Positions 18,110 through 25,536 of a DNA stretch of 64,000 nucleotides are shown one piece after another (position 1 is the first letter of the stretch; each line of letters starts with the position of its first letter). The stretch lies in the NCBI GenBank assembly GCA_033856515.1, contig JAWVEY010000050.1, forward strand, positions 62,001 to 126,000, in the 5' to 3' direction. This stretch comes from JALZKA01 sp033856515 (lineage in GTDB: Bacteria; Actinomycetota; Thermoleophilia; Solirubrobacterales; 70-9). The notes beneath the pieces were generated by a model that saw only the letters and a list, made by a program, of their open reading frames with translations, was not told the origin of the DNA and made no database searches. A program made the position numbers and the translations under genes.

Positions 18110-19258
18110 CTACTCCTCCAGGGCGAGGCCGAACGACAGTGTCTGGCGTACAGCGGAGGCGTCGTCGAGGTGCCCTAGCGGGGACGGCTTCGCGACGCTG
18201 AACGCATGACCGAGCGAGCGCTGAAGCCGCTCGACCATGCCCGGAATCCGCGTGCCCGGACCGCACACGACGACTCCCTCGATCGGCACGGCGCCGTCGG
18301 TGGCCGAGTAGTAATCCATCGAAACCCGAAGCTCGTCGGAAAGCCGCGCCGCGCCGTCGGCGAGGCAGTCGCGAGCGGCGCTCACGTGCTCAGGATCGCC
18401 CTCGACCGCCTCGACGGGCTGCTCAAGCCCGACGTGAGTAAGCCACTGGCGAGAGTGCTCGACCGTGAGCCTCCGCCGCTCGGCGAGCTTCTGGGCGATG
18501 CCCTCGATGCCGAACGAGGCGATGCGCGTGAAGAGGCACGTGCTGCCACGGGCGACCGCCAGGTTGGTGACGTCGCCGAGGTTGCAGAAGAGCTTCGCGG
18601 GGGCGTGGTTCTCGGCGACCGCGACGCCGGGCGCACCCTGAGCATGCGCCGCAACCCGCTCCTCGTAGGAGGGTGCGGTAACGAACTGGCCCGGGCCGAC
18701 CGGAGAGCCGACCTCGCGGGCCAGCGCGCGGATCATGCCGAAGGCGGAATGGTCGATCCCGATCGGCCGCACGCCGGCGATCGAAAGCGCCTCGAGCATC
18801 TGACCGATCATGTCCCGGCGCGCGGCGACGGCAACGACGTCGACCTTGCGCTCACCGTTCTCGTCTGTCGAGTGGCCCACGACCTGCCAGTCCAGAACGG
18901 ACTGGTCGAGCGGCATCGGGATGTGGTCCTGCGCCTGGAAGCGGATCGCCGTCTCGAGCTCGTCGCGGTTGTCGATGGCCGGCAGGCGCATCGAGCGGAC
19001 CGCCACCCGCTGGTTGGCGATGCCGACGCGGACGTCGCGAGAGAGCTTCTCGCGGGCAAAGAGCTCCTTGATGGCCTGGCCGAGAGCCTCCGGGTCTGCG
19101 ACCTCGCCCTCGCGGAAGACGCCGGGACCGAGAGGCAGAACACCGCCGCCCGCAACCTCGATTGAGCCGTTCACACGGACCTCGGTTGCGGCGATGCTGC
19201 CGGTCTCGATATCGAGGCCGACAGTGGACTTCACTTTTGGGTTGGTGAGGCGAGCCAT
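18110..19258 (-). CDS. pilM: Type IV pilus actin-like ATPase PilM
   Basis: A 382-residue cytoplasmic protein of the actin/FtsA fold. STVGLDIETGSIAATEV is the phosphate-1 motif, AIRFQAQDHIPMPLDQSVLDW the conserved PilM segment, VDVVAVAARRDMIGQML the next, and GVVVCGPGTRIPGMVERLQ the adenosine/phosphate-2 region. PilM forms a cytoplasmic ring bound to the PilN tail and to PilB/PilC partners. It heads the pilM-N-O operon, 72 bp downstream of the prepilin peptidase stop. An 8-bp hairpin lies just before the ATG. Confidence 0.9.
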   Translation of the reverse strand: MARLTNPKVKSTVGLDIETGSIAATEVRVNGSIEVAGGGVLPLGPGVFREGEVADPEALGQAIKELFAREKLSRDVRVGIANQRVAVRSMRLPAIDNRDELETAIRFQAQDHIPMPLDQSVLDWQVVGHSTDENGERKVDVVAVAARRDMIGQMLEALSIAGVRPIGIDHSAFGMIRALAREVGSPVGPGQFVTAPSYEERVAAHAQGAPGVAVAENHAPAKLFCNLGDVTNLAVARGSTCLFTRIASFGIEGIAQKLAERRRLTVEHSRQWLTHVGLEQPVEAVEGDPEHVSAARDCLADGAARLSDELRVSMDYYSATDGAVPIEGVVVCGPGTRIPGMVERLQRSLGHAFSVAKPSPLGHLDDASAVRQTLSFGLALEE

Positions 19259-19266
19259 GATTCGTG

Positions 19267-19285
19267 GTCAGGGGTATCCCCTGAC
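19267..19285 (-). promoter_or_regulatory. Hairpin directly upstream of pilM
   Basis: A perfect 8-bp stem GTCAGGGG/CCCCTGAC with a 3-nt loop ends 8 nt before the pilM ATG. It could end the pilD transcript or occlude the pilM ribosome site. Seen directly; the role is inference. Confidence 0.4.
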
Positions 19286-19330
19286 AACACAATCGGCGCC
19301 TCACGCCTAATCCTTGAGGCCTAAGAGCCC

Positions 19331-20101
19331 TTATCCCTCGTCCGGAAAGAACTCGTCCAGGTACCACTGGACCATGTCGTCGCCGAACCAGAGGCCGATG
19401 ACGCCGCCGACGGCCAGGAATGGGCCGAACGGGATCTTGGATTTGCGTGCAGCGGCGCCCTGGCGGGCGATCATGGCCACCCCCACGACGGCACCCAGGA
19501 GGAAGCCGACGAGGGTCGCCGGCGCGATCGCGCGGCCGATGAAGAGGCCCATCATCCCCACGAGCTTCGCGTCGCCCATCCCCATCCCGCGCGGGTACGC
19601 GAACGCGACGAGGAACATGATCCCGCCGGCGATCGCGGCCGAGATGAAGCGCGTGTCCAGTGTCTCCGGCATCGTGATGGCCGCGATCGCAACCGCCGCG
19701 ATCGAACCGGCCATGACGACCTTGTTCGGGATGATCCGCAGGTCGAGATCGGTCAAGGTGATCACGACTAGGACGAAGCACAGGATCAGGCCCAGGAGGA
19801 GCTCACCGGTCTCGTCGTCGCCGAGGATGAGGTAGGTGGCCGCGAACAGCGTGGCCAGAGTGAGCTCGGCGAGGATGTACCGCGGAGAGATCGCCTCTCC
19901 GCAGTTGCGGCACTTGCCGCGCAGGATCATCCACGAGGCAATGGGGATGTTGTCGCGGGCACCGATCATCTCGCCGCAGTTCGGGCAGCGGGAGCGTTCC
20001 GAGACCCAGTTCTCGTTCCGGGGCAGCCGGTGCGCGAGCGCCGTCGCGAAGCTGCCCAGGACAGCACCCAGGGCGAACAGGGCTATCGCTGCACCAGCCA
20101 T
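19331..20101 (-). CDS. pilD: Prepilin peptidase / N-methyltransferase
   Basis: A 256-residue polytopic membrane protease that cuts prepilin leaders before the Phe/Tyr and methylates the new N-terminus. The cytoplasmic N-terminal domain has two zinc CxxC pairs (Cys39/Cys42 in CPNC and Cys64/Cys67 in CRNC). The aspartyl protease residues are Asp about 119 (TDLDLRIIPN) and Asp178 in GMGDAKL, the GxGD signature. About seven membrane spans follow the family pattern. All pilins in this window are its likely substrates. The stop is 72 bp from pilM; the upstream pilX-like stop is 43 bp away. Confidence 0.95.
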   Translation of the reverse strand: MAGAAIALFALGAVLGSFATALAHRLPRNENWVSERSRCPNCGEMIGARDNIPIASWMILRGKCRNCGEAISPRYILAELTLATLFAATYLILGDDETGELLLGLILCFVLVVITLTDLDLRIIPNKVVMAGSIAAVAIAAITMPETLDTRFISAAIAGGIMFLVAFAYPRGMGMGDAKLVGMMGLFIGRAIAPATLVGFLLGAVVGVAMIARQGAAARKSKIPFGPFLAVGGVIGLWFGDDMVQWYLDEFFPDEG

Positions 20102-20144
20102 CTAGTCCCCCTTCGACACTGGCTGCGCGAACCCCTGCCGCCCG

Positions 20145-21731
20145 CTATTCAACCGTCTCGCGCTGCACGTGCCATGCCGACTCGACCGGGTCGAGGAAGT
20201 GCGGAGGCGAGATGTAGCGGAGGCGGTCGTCGTACGTGTACCGCTTCGAGTAGCCGGACACCGCGTTGCCCGTCGCTTGGCTGAACGTTCCGACCGCCCC
20301 GCGGAAGCGCTGGGCGATCGCACCGTTCACAGTGAGGTTCCCAAGCGGGACCCCGCACGAGTAATGGTCGACGATGAACGAGTGCTGGATCGAGAGGATC
20401 GCGGCGTCGATCCGGAGGTTGTTGACGCTGTTCGTTCCGTTCGCGCCGCTGCCGCAACTCGAGCGCGAGGTCTGCGTGGTCGTGGTAAGCGAGGACGCCG
20501 GGTTCGCGAATGGGTGAAAGACGCGTACGAAGTTGTTCGCGATGAGGCCCAGCATTCCGTTACCGCTCCGGACCAGGTTGCCGTCGACGATGACGTCGTT
20601 CTCGGCGGCGATCGTCAGTCGGCCCGAGTAGTTGCCGCGGACATAGACGTTTCCGCAGGTCGACGTGTTCGGATAGACCGCCGTAAACGGGTTGTAGGCC
20701 GCCGAACAGGCGCCGTTCGAGACGTAGATGACGCCGTTCGACGGGATGGGCTGCGTCATCCCGCCGTTCACGGTGAAGGTGTTCCCGCTGAGGACGATGC
20801 GGGTCTGGCCCGTGTAGCGGTAGCTCGGCGCGGCGACCGTCCGCAGCGACGCGTTCGTGGGCGGCGGGGTGAGGACCGGCGCATTGGTGACGAAGGTTCC
20901 GAGGAAGTTCGGCGAGCTGCCGCTGCAACCGAACCAGCCGGGAGGCGGCGCGGACACCGAGACGATGTCGGTGGGGGTGCGGCCGAAGATGGGCTGCCCG
21001 TTACAGACCAGGAATGCGTCGTTCGTGTGCAGAGGGCCGTCGATGTGCTCGCCGCCGACGAAATAGATGAAGTCACACGCCTGAGTGGGGCTCGACCCCG
21101 GGATGTTCTGGTCGTAGCGGCCTTCGGCGATGGTCTTGGTGCACTGCTGATAGGCCCCGTTTATCGTCGCCTGGTTGCCGTAGGTGACCGGGTCCGAGGT
21201 CTCGAGTTGCGTGAAGTAGAGGAAGTCGAGGAAGCTCGCCCGCTTGAACGTCGCCACGAGCGAGACCTCGGAGTCCTGCGAGTAGCCCGTCGAGCGGATC
21301 CGGAAGGTGCCCACGCTCGAACCCGACTGCTCGATCATCGTGTTGACGGGGTCCGCCTCGGTGCACTGCGCCTGACCAGTACGCGGGATGAGCTCGATCG
21401 CGTAGGCGGCGCCGGTCGTTCCGGGCACCGAGCGGCGGCGGGCCGTCGAGCCGACCTGGTTTACGGCCGTGGGCGTCGGCACGTTGGCGCACCGGGTCCA
21501 GTAGTTCGTGTCCTGGTTGAGGTGATAGGCGTAGTCAGCGATTCCCGCGCGCGCGGCCTCGTAGGCCTGTTTTTGGTCGAGGTCTGCCCGGGTCACGTTC
21601 AGCTCACCGCGAGCGGCCGTGACCGCCGTGACGACCACCAGGCCCATGACGGCGCCGCCGAGGATCGTCGCTCCCATCGTGAACCCGCTCTCCGAGCGGC
21701 CGCATCGCAGGATCGTGCGAATCAGGCGCAT
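20145..21731 (-). CDS. PilX-like large minor pilin (cassette B)
   Basis: A 528-residue pilus-associated protein. SESG-FTMGATILGGAVMGLVVVTAV is a prepilin-like leader and helix with Ala instead of Glu at +5; ADLDQKQAYEAARAGIADYAYHL is the PilX signature. The large ectodomain has beta-helix-like stretches (GVIYVSNG, CGNVYVRGNYSGRLTIAAENDVIVDGN) and at least eight Cys, including GCSGSSPN and RSSCGSG. GGEHIDGPLHTND resembles a motif I associate with PilX-like actinobacterial proteins. It ends cassette B (V-W-X) and overlaps the pilW-like gene by 10 bp. The position suggests a tip or cap component; its ligand is unknown. Confidence 0.72.
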   Translation of the reverse strand: MRLIRTILRCGRSESGFTMGATILGGAVMGLVVVTAVTAARGELNVTRADLDQKQAYEAARAGIADYAYHLNQDTNYWTRCANVPTPTAVNQVGSTARRRSVPGTTGAAYAIELIPRTGQAQCTEADPVNTMIEQSGSSVGTFRIRSTGYSQDSEVSLVATFKRASFLDFLYFTQLETSDPVTYGNQATINGAYQQCTKTIAEGRYDQNIPGSSPTQACDFIYFVGGEHIDGPLHTNDAFLVCNGQPIFGRTPTDIVSVSAPPPGWFGCSGSSPNFLGTFVTNAPVLTPPPTNASLRTVAAPSYRYTGQTRIVLSGNTFTVNGGMTQPIPSNGVIYVSNGACSAAYNPFTAVYPNTSTCGNVYVRGNYSGRLTIAAENDVIVDGNLVRSGNGMLGLIANNFVRVFHPFANPASSLTTTTQTSRSSCGSGANGTNSVNNLRIDAAILSIQHSFIVDHYSCGVPLGNLTVNGAIAQRFRGAVGTFSQATGNAVSGYSKRYTYDDRLRYISPPHFLDPVESAWHVQRETVE

Positions 21732-22411
21732 GGTCCGTTCACCTTGGTCGGGTCCTCGGAGAAGGGCGAGAAGCGGAAGACGGCCGCGTCGGTGAGGGTG
21801 ACGCTGGCGTTCTCGTCGTCAATGGGCTGGCTGGACGGGGCAACCTGCAGGCCCACATCGACCTTGACGGCGCGCGCCGCATTGGCGGCGCTGAGGGGCA
21901 CAGGGAGGGGCGTCGTCTGGAGCACGCCGGCCTGCGACCCGTAGTAGGAGAACGGCGGACCGTCCGCTGCCTCGGGAGCGCTCACGTCTTCGAGAAGGAT
22001 CCGGGTCGAAGAAGGAGTGGCGCTATAGGTCCAGCTGGGGTTGGTCCCTCCCGTCGCCGCGTAAACGTTTTCGGTGAGGTCGCCGTTTGCAAGCGTGACG
22101 ACATGCTTCTCGGGCGTAGGCGAAACGCCGCCTCCGGTCGCGGTCTGGAACTGAAGCGACGTAGACGTGCTGCCCGGCAAGACCGGTGCGATGGCGGGAC
22201 CGGTGCATGCCGAGTGAAGGTCGCTAATGAGCTGCTGCATAGCGGGCTTGGCCCGTGAGTTGGCGTCAACCCGCTGGGTCACCTCAGCAGAGTTCTTGGT
22301 CGCGAGGTCGAACATCGCAAACAGGCCGAGCAGGACCAGCACCCCGGCGCTGGCAGCGACCATGAGCTCGATGAGCGAGTAACCACTCTCTGAGCGAGAC
22401 GCATCCCTCAT
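21722..22411 (-). CDS. PilW-like minor prepilin (cassette B)
   Basis: A 229-residue prepilin. The start is ATG 22411 (MRDASRSESGYSLIELMVAA), which overlaps the upstream pilV-like stop by 4 bp; the longer open frame is a shadow. The processing site ESG-YSLIELMVAASAGVLVLLGLF has Tyr at +1 and Glu at +5. RVDANSRAKPAMQQLISDLHSAC is the PilW conserved helix, and KVDVGLQVAPS a core strand seen in GspJ-type proteins. Coupled to both neighbours. Confidence 0.78.
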   Translation of the reverse strand: MRDASRSESGYSLIELMVAASAGVLVLLGLFAMFDLATKNSAEVTQRVDANSRAKPAMQQLISDLHSACTGPAIAPVLPGSTSTSLQFQTATGGGVSPTPEKHVVTLANGDLTENVYAATGGTNPSWTYSATPSSTRILLEDVSAPEAADGPPFSYYGSQAGVLQTTPLPVPLSAANAARAVKVDVGLQVAPSSQPIDDENASVTLTDAAVFRFSPFSEDPTKVNGPCA

Positions 22412-23736
22412 GAACAGGTCCCCGTCCCTGCCGCGCCCAGATAGACGGTCCTCGAGATCTCGGACGTGAGGTCCATGACGCTGACGTTCGGCGTCGTCGA
22501 GGCCTTCCCCGACTTGGCCACACAGATGTTGTAGGTGCTCCAGGGAAGCCCCGGGTCGGCCAGGCCTCCGGTGGCGTCCGTGGTGCGGTTGATCTTCACG
22601 GTCTGGCCCTCGGCTGCACACGCGGTGTCGGTCAAGACGACGCTCGCGCCGGAGACCGGCGTTCCGGGGCTGCCTGCGCCCGTCCCGCTCATGACCTGGA
22701 GCTTGAGCGAGGGAAGCTGGATCTCGGCGGCCGGTACCTGGCCCGCCCTCACCTGCACGCTCGCCAGAGCGTCCTCGCCTGGGGCGCCGACCACGTCGTC
22801 GGGGTTTGGGTTGTTGGCCTGGCATCCGCCGGCATACACGGCGTCCGGTGATGAGAACGGGAAGAGCGGATCGGCCCTGAGGACTTGGGATGGGCCGGAT
22901 TCCGAGAACACCTGCGCGGCGCTCATGCCGGTGTTGAACGCGACCACCGATTCCGCGCTCGACTGGACGAGCTGCCCGTTCTTCAGCGTCGTGAACGAGA
23001 GGTCGACCCCGCCGGGCTCGTCATATTGAAGGGCGAGCGTGTTGGTCGAGAGGGCGACCACGCTGGTGTTGACGGTTCCGGGAGGCTGTCCGTCCTTGTT
23101 GACGAGCCCGGGCGCATTCGTCGTCAGCGTGTAGTTCCCGGCGGGCAGGTTGCCGAAGATCACGCAGCCGTTCTCGCTCGTGGTCCCAGAGAAGCTGCCT
23201 GCGCCAGTGCCGCTGAGCGAGATGTTCGGCATCGCCTGGTCCGCACCGCCCTTGACCGCAATCGCCAAGGCTCCGCGATTGGCGGCGATCGCGCCGTTCG
23301 GGGGCGCAACGATTGACTGGATGAGGACGGGAGGCCGCGAGCCGATGCTGGGCCACGTGACCGTGGACGAGATCCGGATGTAGTCGGCCGCCGCGGTGTT
23401 CTGGGCACACGATGCGGTCCCGGTCGAGTCCGTCACGAAATCGGCCCGCGACTTGACGGTGTACGTCCCGTCGTCGGCCACGATCTGGCTGGCTGCGTTG
23501 AGGTTCGCAAGGGAGGAAATGCGGAGGGCGCGCATCCTCGACTGGTCCTCCTGGGCAAGCCCGTGGGCGATTGCGCGATGGCGCTCCTCGGCCGACGTTC
23601 GCTGCGTCGACTGGATCGCGATCAGGGTGCCCGCGGCCATGATCACGACCAGGACGGCCGAGACCAGGACCTCGACCAGCGCGAAGCCCGCCTGACTTCT
23701 GGGTGAAAATTGGGTTCTGGTCATCCGAATGCGCAC
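22408..23736 (-). CDS. PilV-like minor prepilin carrying Ig/SpaA-like repeats (cassette B)
   Basis: A 442-residue prepilin with QAG-FALVEVLVSAVLVVIMAAG (Glu at +5) and the PilV-type helix ending HRAIAHGLAQEDQSRMRALRI. Past residue 140 are two modules of prealbumin-like (carboxypeptidase-regulatory/SpaA) type. The first is AIAVKGGADQAMPNISLSGTG...NGCVIFGNLPAGNYTLTTNAPG and the second LKLQVMSGTGAGSPGTPVSGASVVLTD...TTDATGGLADPGLPWSTYNICV. Such folds serve as stalks in surface adhesins. The start may be GTG 23736 or ATG 23724. It is the first gene of cassette B, 54 bp downstream of a major pilin. A display or adhesin function is inferred. Confidence 0.75.
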   Translation of the reverse strand: MRIRMTRTQFSPRSQAGFALVEVLVSAVLVVIMAAGTLIAIQSTQRTSAEERHRAIAHGLAQEDQSRMRALRISSLANLNAASQIVADDGTYTVKSRADFVTDSTGTASCAQNTAAADYIRISSTVTWPSIGSRPPVLIQSIVAPPNGAIAANRGALAIAVKGGADQAMPNISLSGTGAGSFSGTTSENGCVIFGNLPAGNYTLTTNAPGLVNKDGQPPGTVNTSVVALSTNTLALQYDEPGGVDLSFTTLKNGQLVQSSAESVVAFNTGMSAAQVFSESGPSQVLRADPLFPFSSPDAVYAGGCQANNPNPDDVVGAPGEDALASVQVRAGQVPAAEIQLPSLKLQVMSGTGAGSPGTPVSGASVVLTDTACAAEGQTVKINRTTDATGGLADPGLPWSTYNICVAKSGKASTTPNVSVMDLTSEISRTVYLGAAGTGTCS

Positions 23737-23790
23737 CTGGTCAAATATCGGCAGGAACGGACCAGTCCGTGACCGCTGAAATGGGTTGGG

Positions 23791-24225
23791 TCAGGCGTCA
23801 GCCCAGCGACCGGTGATCGGACAGCCACCCTCACCGTGCTCGGTGCACGAGTACTCGGTGCGGCCATCGCTCTTCCGTGCGATGGTGAACGTGTGAAGCG
23901 GATCCCCGGCGCTTGACTCGACAGTGATCGAGTAACTGTTCTCGTCAGACGTCACGTCGCTGATCGCAGCGTCGACGAGCGTTTCTTCGATCGCCCGCAG
24001 GTCGTCGGCTTCGGCGCCCTCATATGAGCCGTCATGGTCGGTCGCATAGGTCTCTATTGCGGTCTGCGCGGTCCGCACAGCTGAGCGTGCTTCGGCGTCC
24101 TGCGCCTTCGTTCGCTGGTTGAAGAAGAGCGGGAGCGCGATCGCGGCCAAGAGACCGAGGATCAACATGACCACGAGGAGCTCGACGAGCGTGAAGCCTT
24201 GATCGTCTGCAAAGCGCGCGCGCAT
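23791..24225 (-). CDS. Type IV major pilin paralogue 1
   Basis: A 144-residue prepilin with a short basic leader, DDQG-FTLVELLVVMLILGLLAAIALP, with Glu at +5 and the Pro kink. The globular head begins NQRTKAQDAEARSAVRTAQTAIETYATDHDGSYEGA, shared with the upstream paralogue. A C-terminal disulfide loop CTEHGEGGCPITGRW ends the head. A Shine-Dalgarno GGAAGG precedes the ATG. A strong hairpin between the two pilin genes should reduce read-through, so this copy is probably made at a lower level or from its own promoter. Confidence 0.88.
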   Translation of the reverse strand: MRARFADDQGFTLVELLVVMLILGLLAAIALPLFFNQRTKAQDAEARSAVRTAQTAIETYATDHDGSYEGAEADDLRAIEETLVDAAISDVTSDENSYSITVESSAGDPLHTFTIARKSDGRTEYSCTEHGEGGCPITGRWADA

Positions 24226-24286
24226 GTGCCTTCCATCGGCAAATCCGGACAGAACTGAAGCCCGGAGTTATGCAACCCACACAACG

Positions 24287-24318
24287 ACGAAGGGCGGCCC
24301 CCCGGGGCCGCCCTTCGT
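24287..24318 (-). terminator. Strong hairpin terminator between the two pilin genes
   Basis: A near-perfect inverted repeat of 13-15 bp (ACGAAGGGCGGCC with GGCCGCCCTTCGT) lies 57-90 bp past the stop of the riboswitch-controlled pilin. It is the strongest hairpin noticed in region 2. The sequence after it is not strongly U-rich. It probably stabilises or ends the major pilin mRNA and attenuates the downstream genes. Confidence 0.75.
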
Positions 24319-24375
24319 GTCCTGATTCCTCCCGGTCCAAGTGTGATGGGCCGGGTTCCGCGTACTGACTAGGGA

Positions 24376-24813
24376 CTAGCCCCAGTCGCCACCAATCGGG
24401 CAACCGCCTGTTTCCTCAGGGGCGCACGTCAGGTCGGTGTTCCCATTCACATCGCGGGCGATGGTGAACGTGGTGCCGGTTGACGACTCGACCGTCAGCG
24501 AGTAGTCCTTGGTACCGGCCGAATCAACTACGACCGCATTCGGCGCGTCGGCCAGGGTCGGCTCAATCGTTTCGAGCGCATCCGTATCGGCATCCGTGTA
24601 CGCACCGTCGTTGTCGGTCGCGTACGTCTCGATCGCGGTCTGTGCCGTACGAACCGACGCCTTGGCGTCTGCGTCCTTGGCCTTGTCCCTCTGGTTGAAG
24701 AAGGACGGGATCGCGATCGCAGCCAGGAGGCCGAGGATCAGCATGACTACGAGGAGCTCGACGAGCGTGAATCCGCCCTCGCCGTTGCTCCGTTCACGGA
24801 ACTTCTGGACCAT
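24376..24813 (-). CDS. pilA: Type IV major pilin (c-di-GMP riboswitch-controlled)
   Basis: A 145-residue prepilin and the probable main fibre subunit. GEGG-FTLVELLVVMLILGLLAAIAIPSFF has the conserved Glu at +5; the head starts NQRDKAKDADAKASVRTAQTAIETYATDNDGAYTDA and ends with the disulfide loop CAPEETGGCPIGGDW. An ideal Shine-Dalgarno AAGGAGGG sits 6 nt before the ATG. About 80 nt further upstream is a cyclic-di-GMP-I riboswitch on the same strand, so the second messenger probably sets pilin synthesis. A strong hairpin follows the gene. It shares high N-terminal identity with the neighbouring pilin but has a divergent middle. Confidence 0.93.
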   Translation of the reverse strand: MVQKFRERSNGEGGFTLVELLVVMLILGLLAAIAIPSFFNQRDKAKDADAKASVRTAQTAIETYATDNDGAYTDADTDALETIEPTLADAPNAVVVDSAGTKDYSLTVESSTGTTFTIARDVNGNTDLTCAPEETGGCPIGGDWG

Positions 24814-24819
24814 TAGTTA

Positions 24820-24827
24820 CCCTCCTT
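24820..24827 (-). promoter_or_regulatory. pilA ribosome-binding site
   Basis: AAGGAGGG is a perfect anti-16S match 6 nt before the pilA ATG. It is the natural output site if the upstream riboswitch acts on translation. Confidence 0.8.
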
Positions 24828-24889
24828 GGGCACTATCGTTTGCGCCAGAACCCCGTCAGCCGCTAGGCCATCGGAAATCTCACAGGACC

Positions 24890-24968
24890 CCGTGGCAGCC
24901 CGGCCATCTCCCGAAAGGAAGACCCGTGACTTTGCGTCCTCGCCTCGCGGCGAGTTTGCCTTTGGCAC
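24890..24968 (-). ncRNA. Cyclic-di-GMP-I (GEMM-I) riboswitch upstream of pilA
   Basis: Read on the minus strand, this leader contains the conserved GEMM-I string in order. GGCAAAC (24954-24960) is followed by a 6-bp stem CTCGCC/GGCGAG closed by a GNRA tetraloop GCGA (24939-24954). The invariant GACGCAAAG comes next (24930-24938), then the CACGGGTC side of P3, and GATGGCCGGGCTGCC at the 3' end (about 24894-24908). In known GEMM-I RNAs the tetraloop docks into a receptor in P3 and cyclic-di-GMP binds at the three-helix junction. The element lies in the 5' leader of the major pilin. No poly-U terminator is visible between it and the start codon, so translational control at the strong ribosome site is plausible. 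Exact ends are approximate. Confidence 0.9.
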
Positions 24969-25063
24969 AGAGGTACTGGCAATCATCAACCCACCTATCG
25001 GGCGTGGTTCATGAAGCCTTTAGTTTTGATGGGGTGTACATCTGTCCAGGCTGGGGGATGACC

Positions 25064-25079
25064 CCTAGACGCGTCTAGG
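25064..25079. promoter_or_regulatory. Perfect 16-bp palindrome overlapping a ribosome site
   Basis: CCTAGACGCGTCTAGG is a perfect 16-bp palindrome ending 7 bp before the ATG at 25087. Its right edge runs into the Shine-Dalgarno AGGAAGG. It could be a repressor operator or an RNA hairpin blocking translation. It lies in the divergent region shared with pilA. Confidence 0.5.
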
Positions 25080-25086
25080 AAGGTTC

Positions 25087-25536
25087 ATGGCTGCACGACG
25101 CCTGATCGCGATCCTCCTCGTGCTGCTGTTCCTCTCGTCCCTGGCCGCCGCGCTGGCGCCTGTGCAGGAAGGAGTGAAGACAGATTCGAGCTCGTCAACG
25201 AGCACGCCCACGGCTGAGACCACTACCCCGTCTGGGGACGAAGCCCTGGAGGAAGGCCGCCTCATAAGCCAGTCGGTGGACGCATCGGGCGAGCGCCCCG
25301 CCCTCGTGCGAGCCAGGGCCGGGGACCTCCTTGAGCTAACGGTGACCTCTCGGCGCCACGGCACCGTCGAGTTGGAGGGCCTGGGCCCCGCTGAAGATGT
25401 AGGCCCCCAGCAGCCCGCTCATTTCGATGTGTTCCTGCGAGACGACGGCTCGTTCCCGGTCCGGTTTATCGATACTGGCGACGAGATTGCTCGCATCGAG
25501 GTCTCCCCTCCCCGCATCGACACCTCGCTCCGTTAG
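25087..25536 (+). CDS. Membrane-anchored protein with degenerate cupredoxin-like domain
   Basis: A 149-residue protein. An N-terminal hydrophobic segment (RRLIAILLVLLFLSSLAAALA) is a signal or anchor, followed by a Ser/Thr/Glu linker (about 35-60). A beta-sandwich-like domain completes it: RARAGDLLELTVTSRRHGTVELEGLG, then PAHFDVFLRDDGSFPVRF and IARIEVSPP. This strand pattern matches the cupredoxin-like proteins common in actinobacteria, but the copper-binding His and Cys are absent. It is transcribed divergently from pilA and converges with the topoisomerase gene, overlapping it by 4 bp. The function is unknown. Confidence 0.65.
   Translation: MAARRLIAILLVLLFLSSLAAALAPVQEGVKTDSSSSTSTPTAETTTPSGDEALEEGRLISQSVDASGERPALVRARAGDLLELTVTSRRHGTVELEGLGPAEDVGPQQPAHFDVFLRDDGSFPVRFIDTGDEIARIEVSPPRIDTSLR

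Noticed and set aside
20145..21731. Type II secretion pseudopilin system instead of a type IV pilus
   Set aside because: pilT, pilM-N-O and two true major pilins are present and no secretin is seen, which fits retractile pili better.
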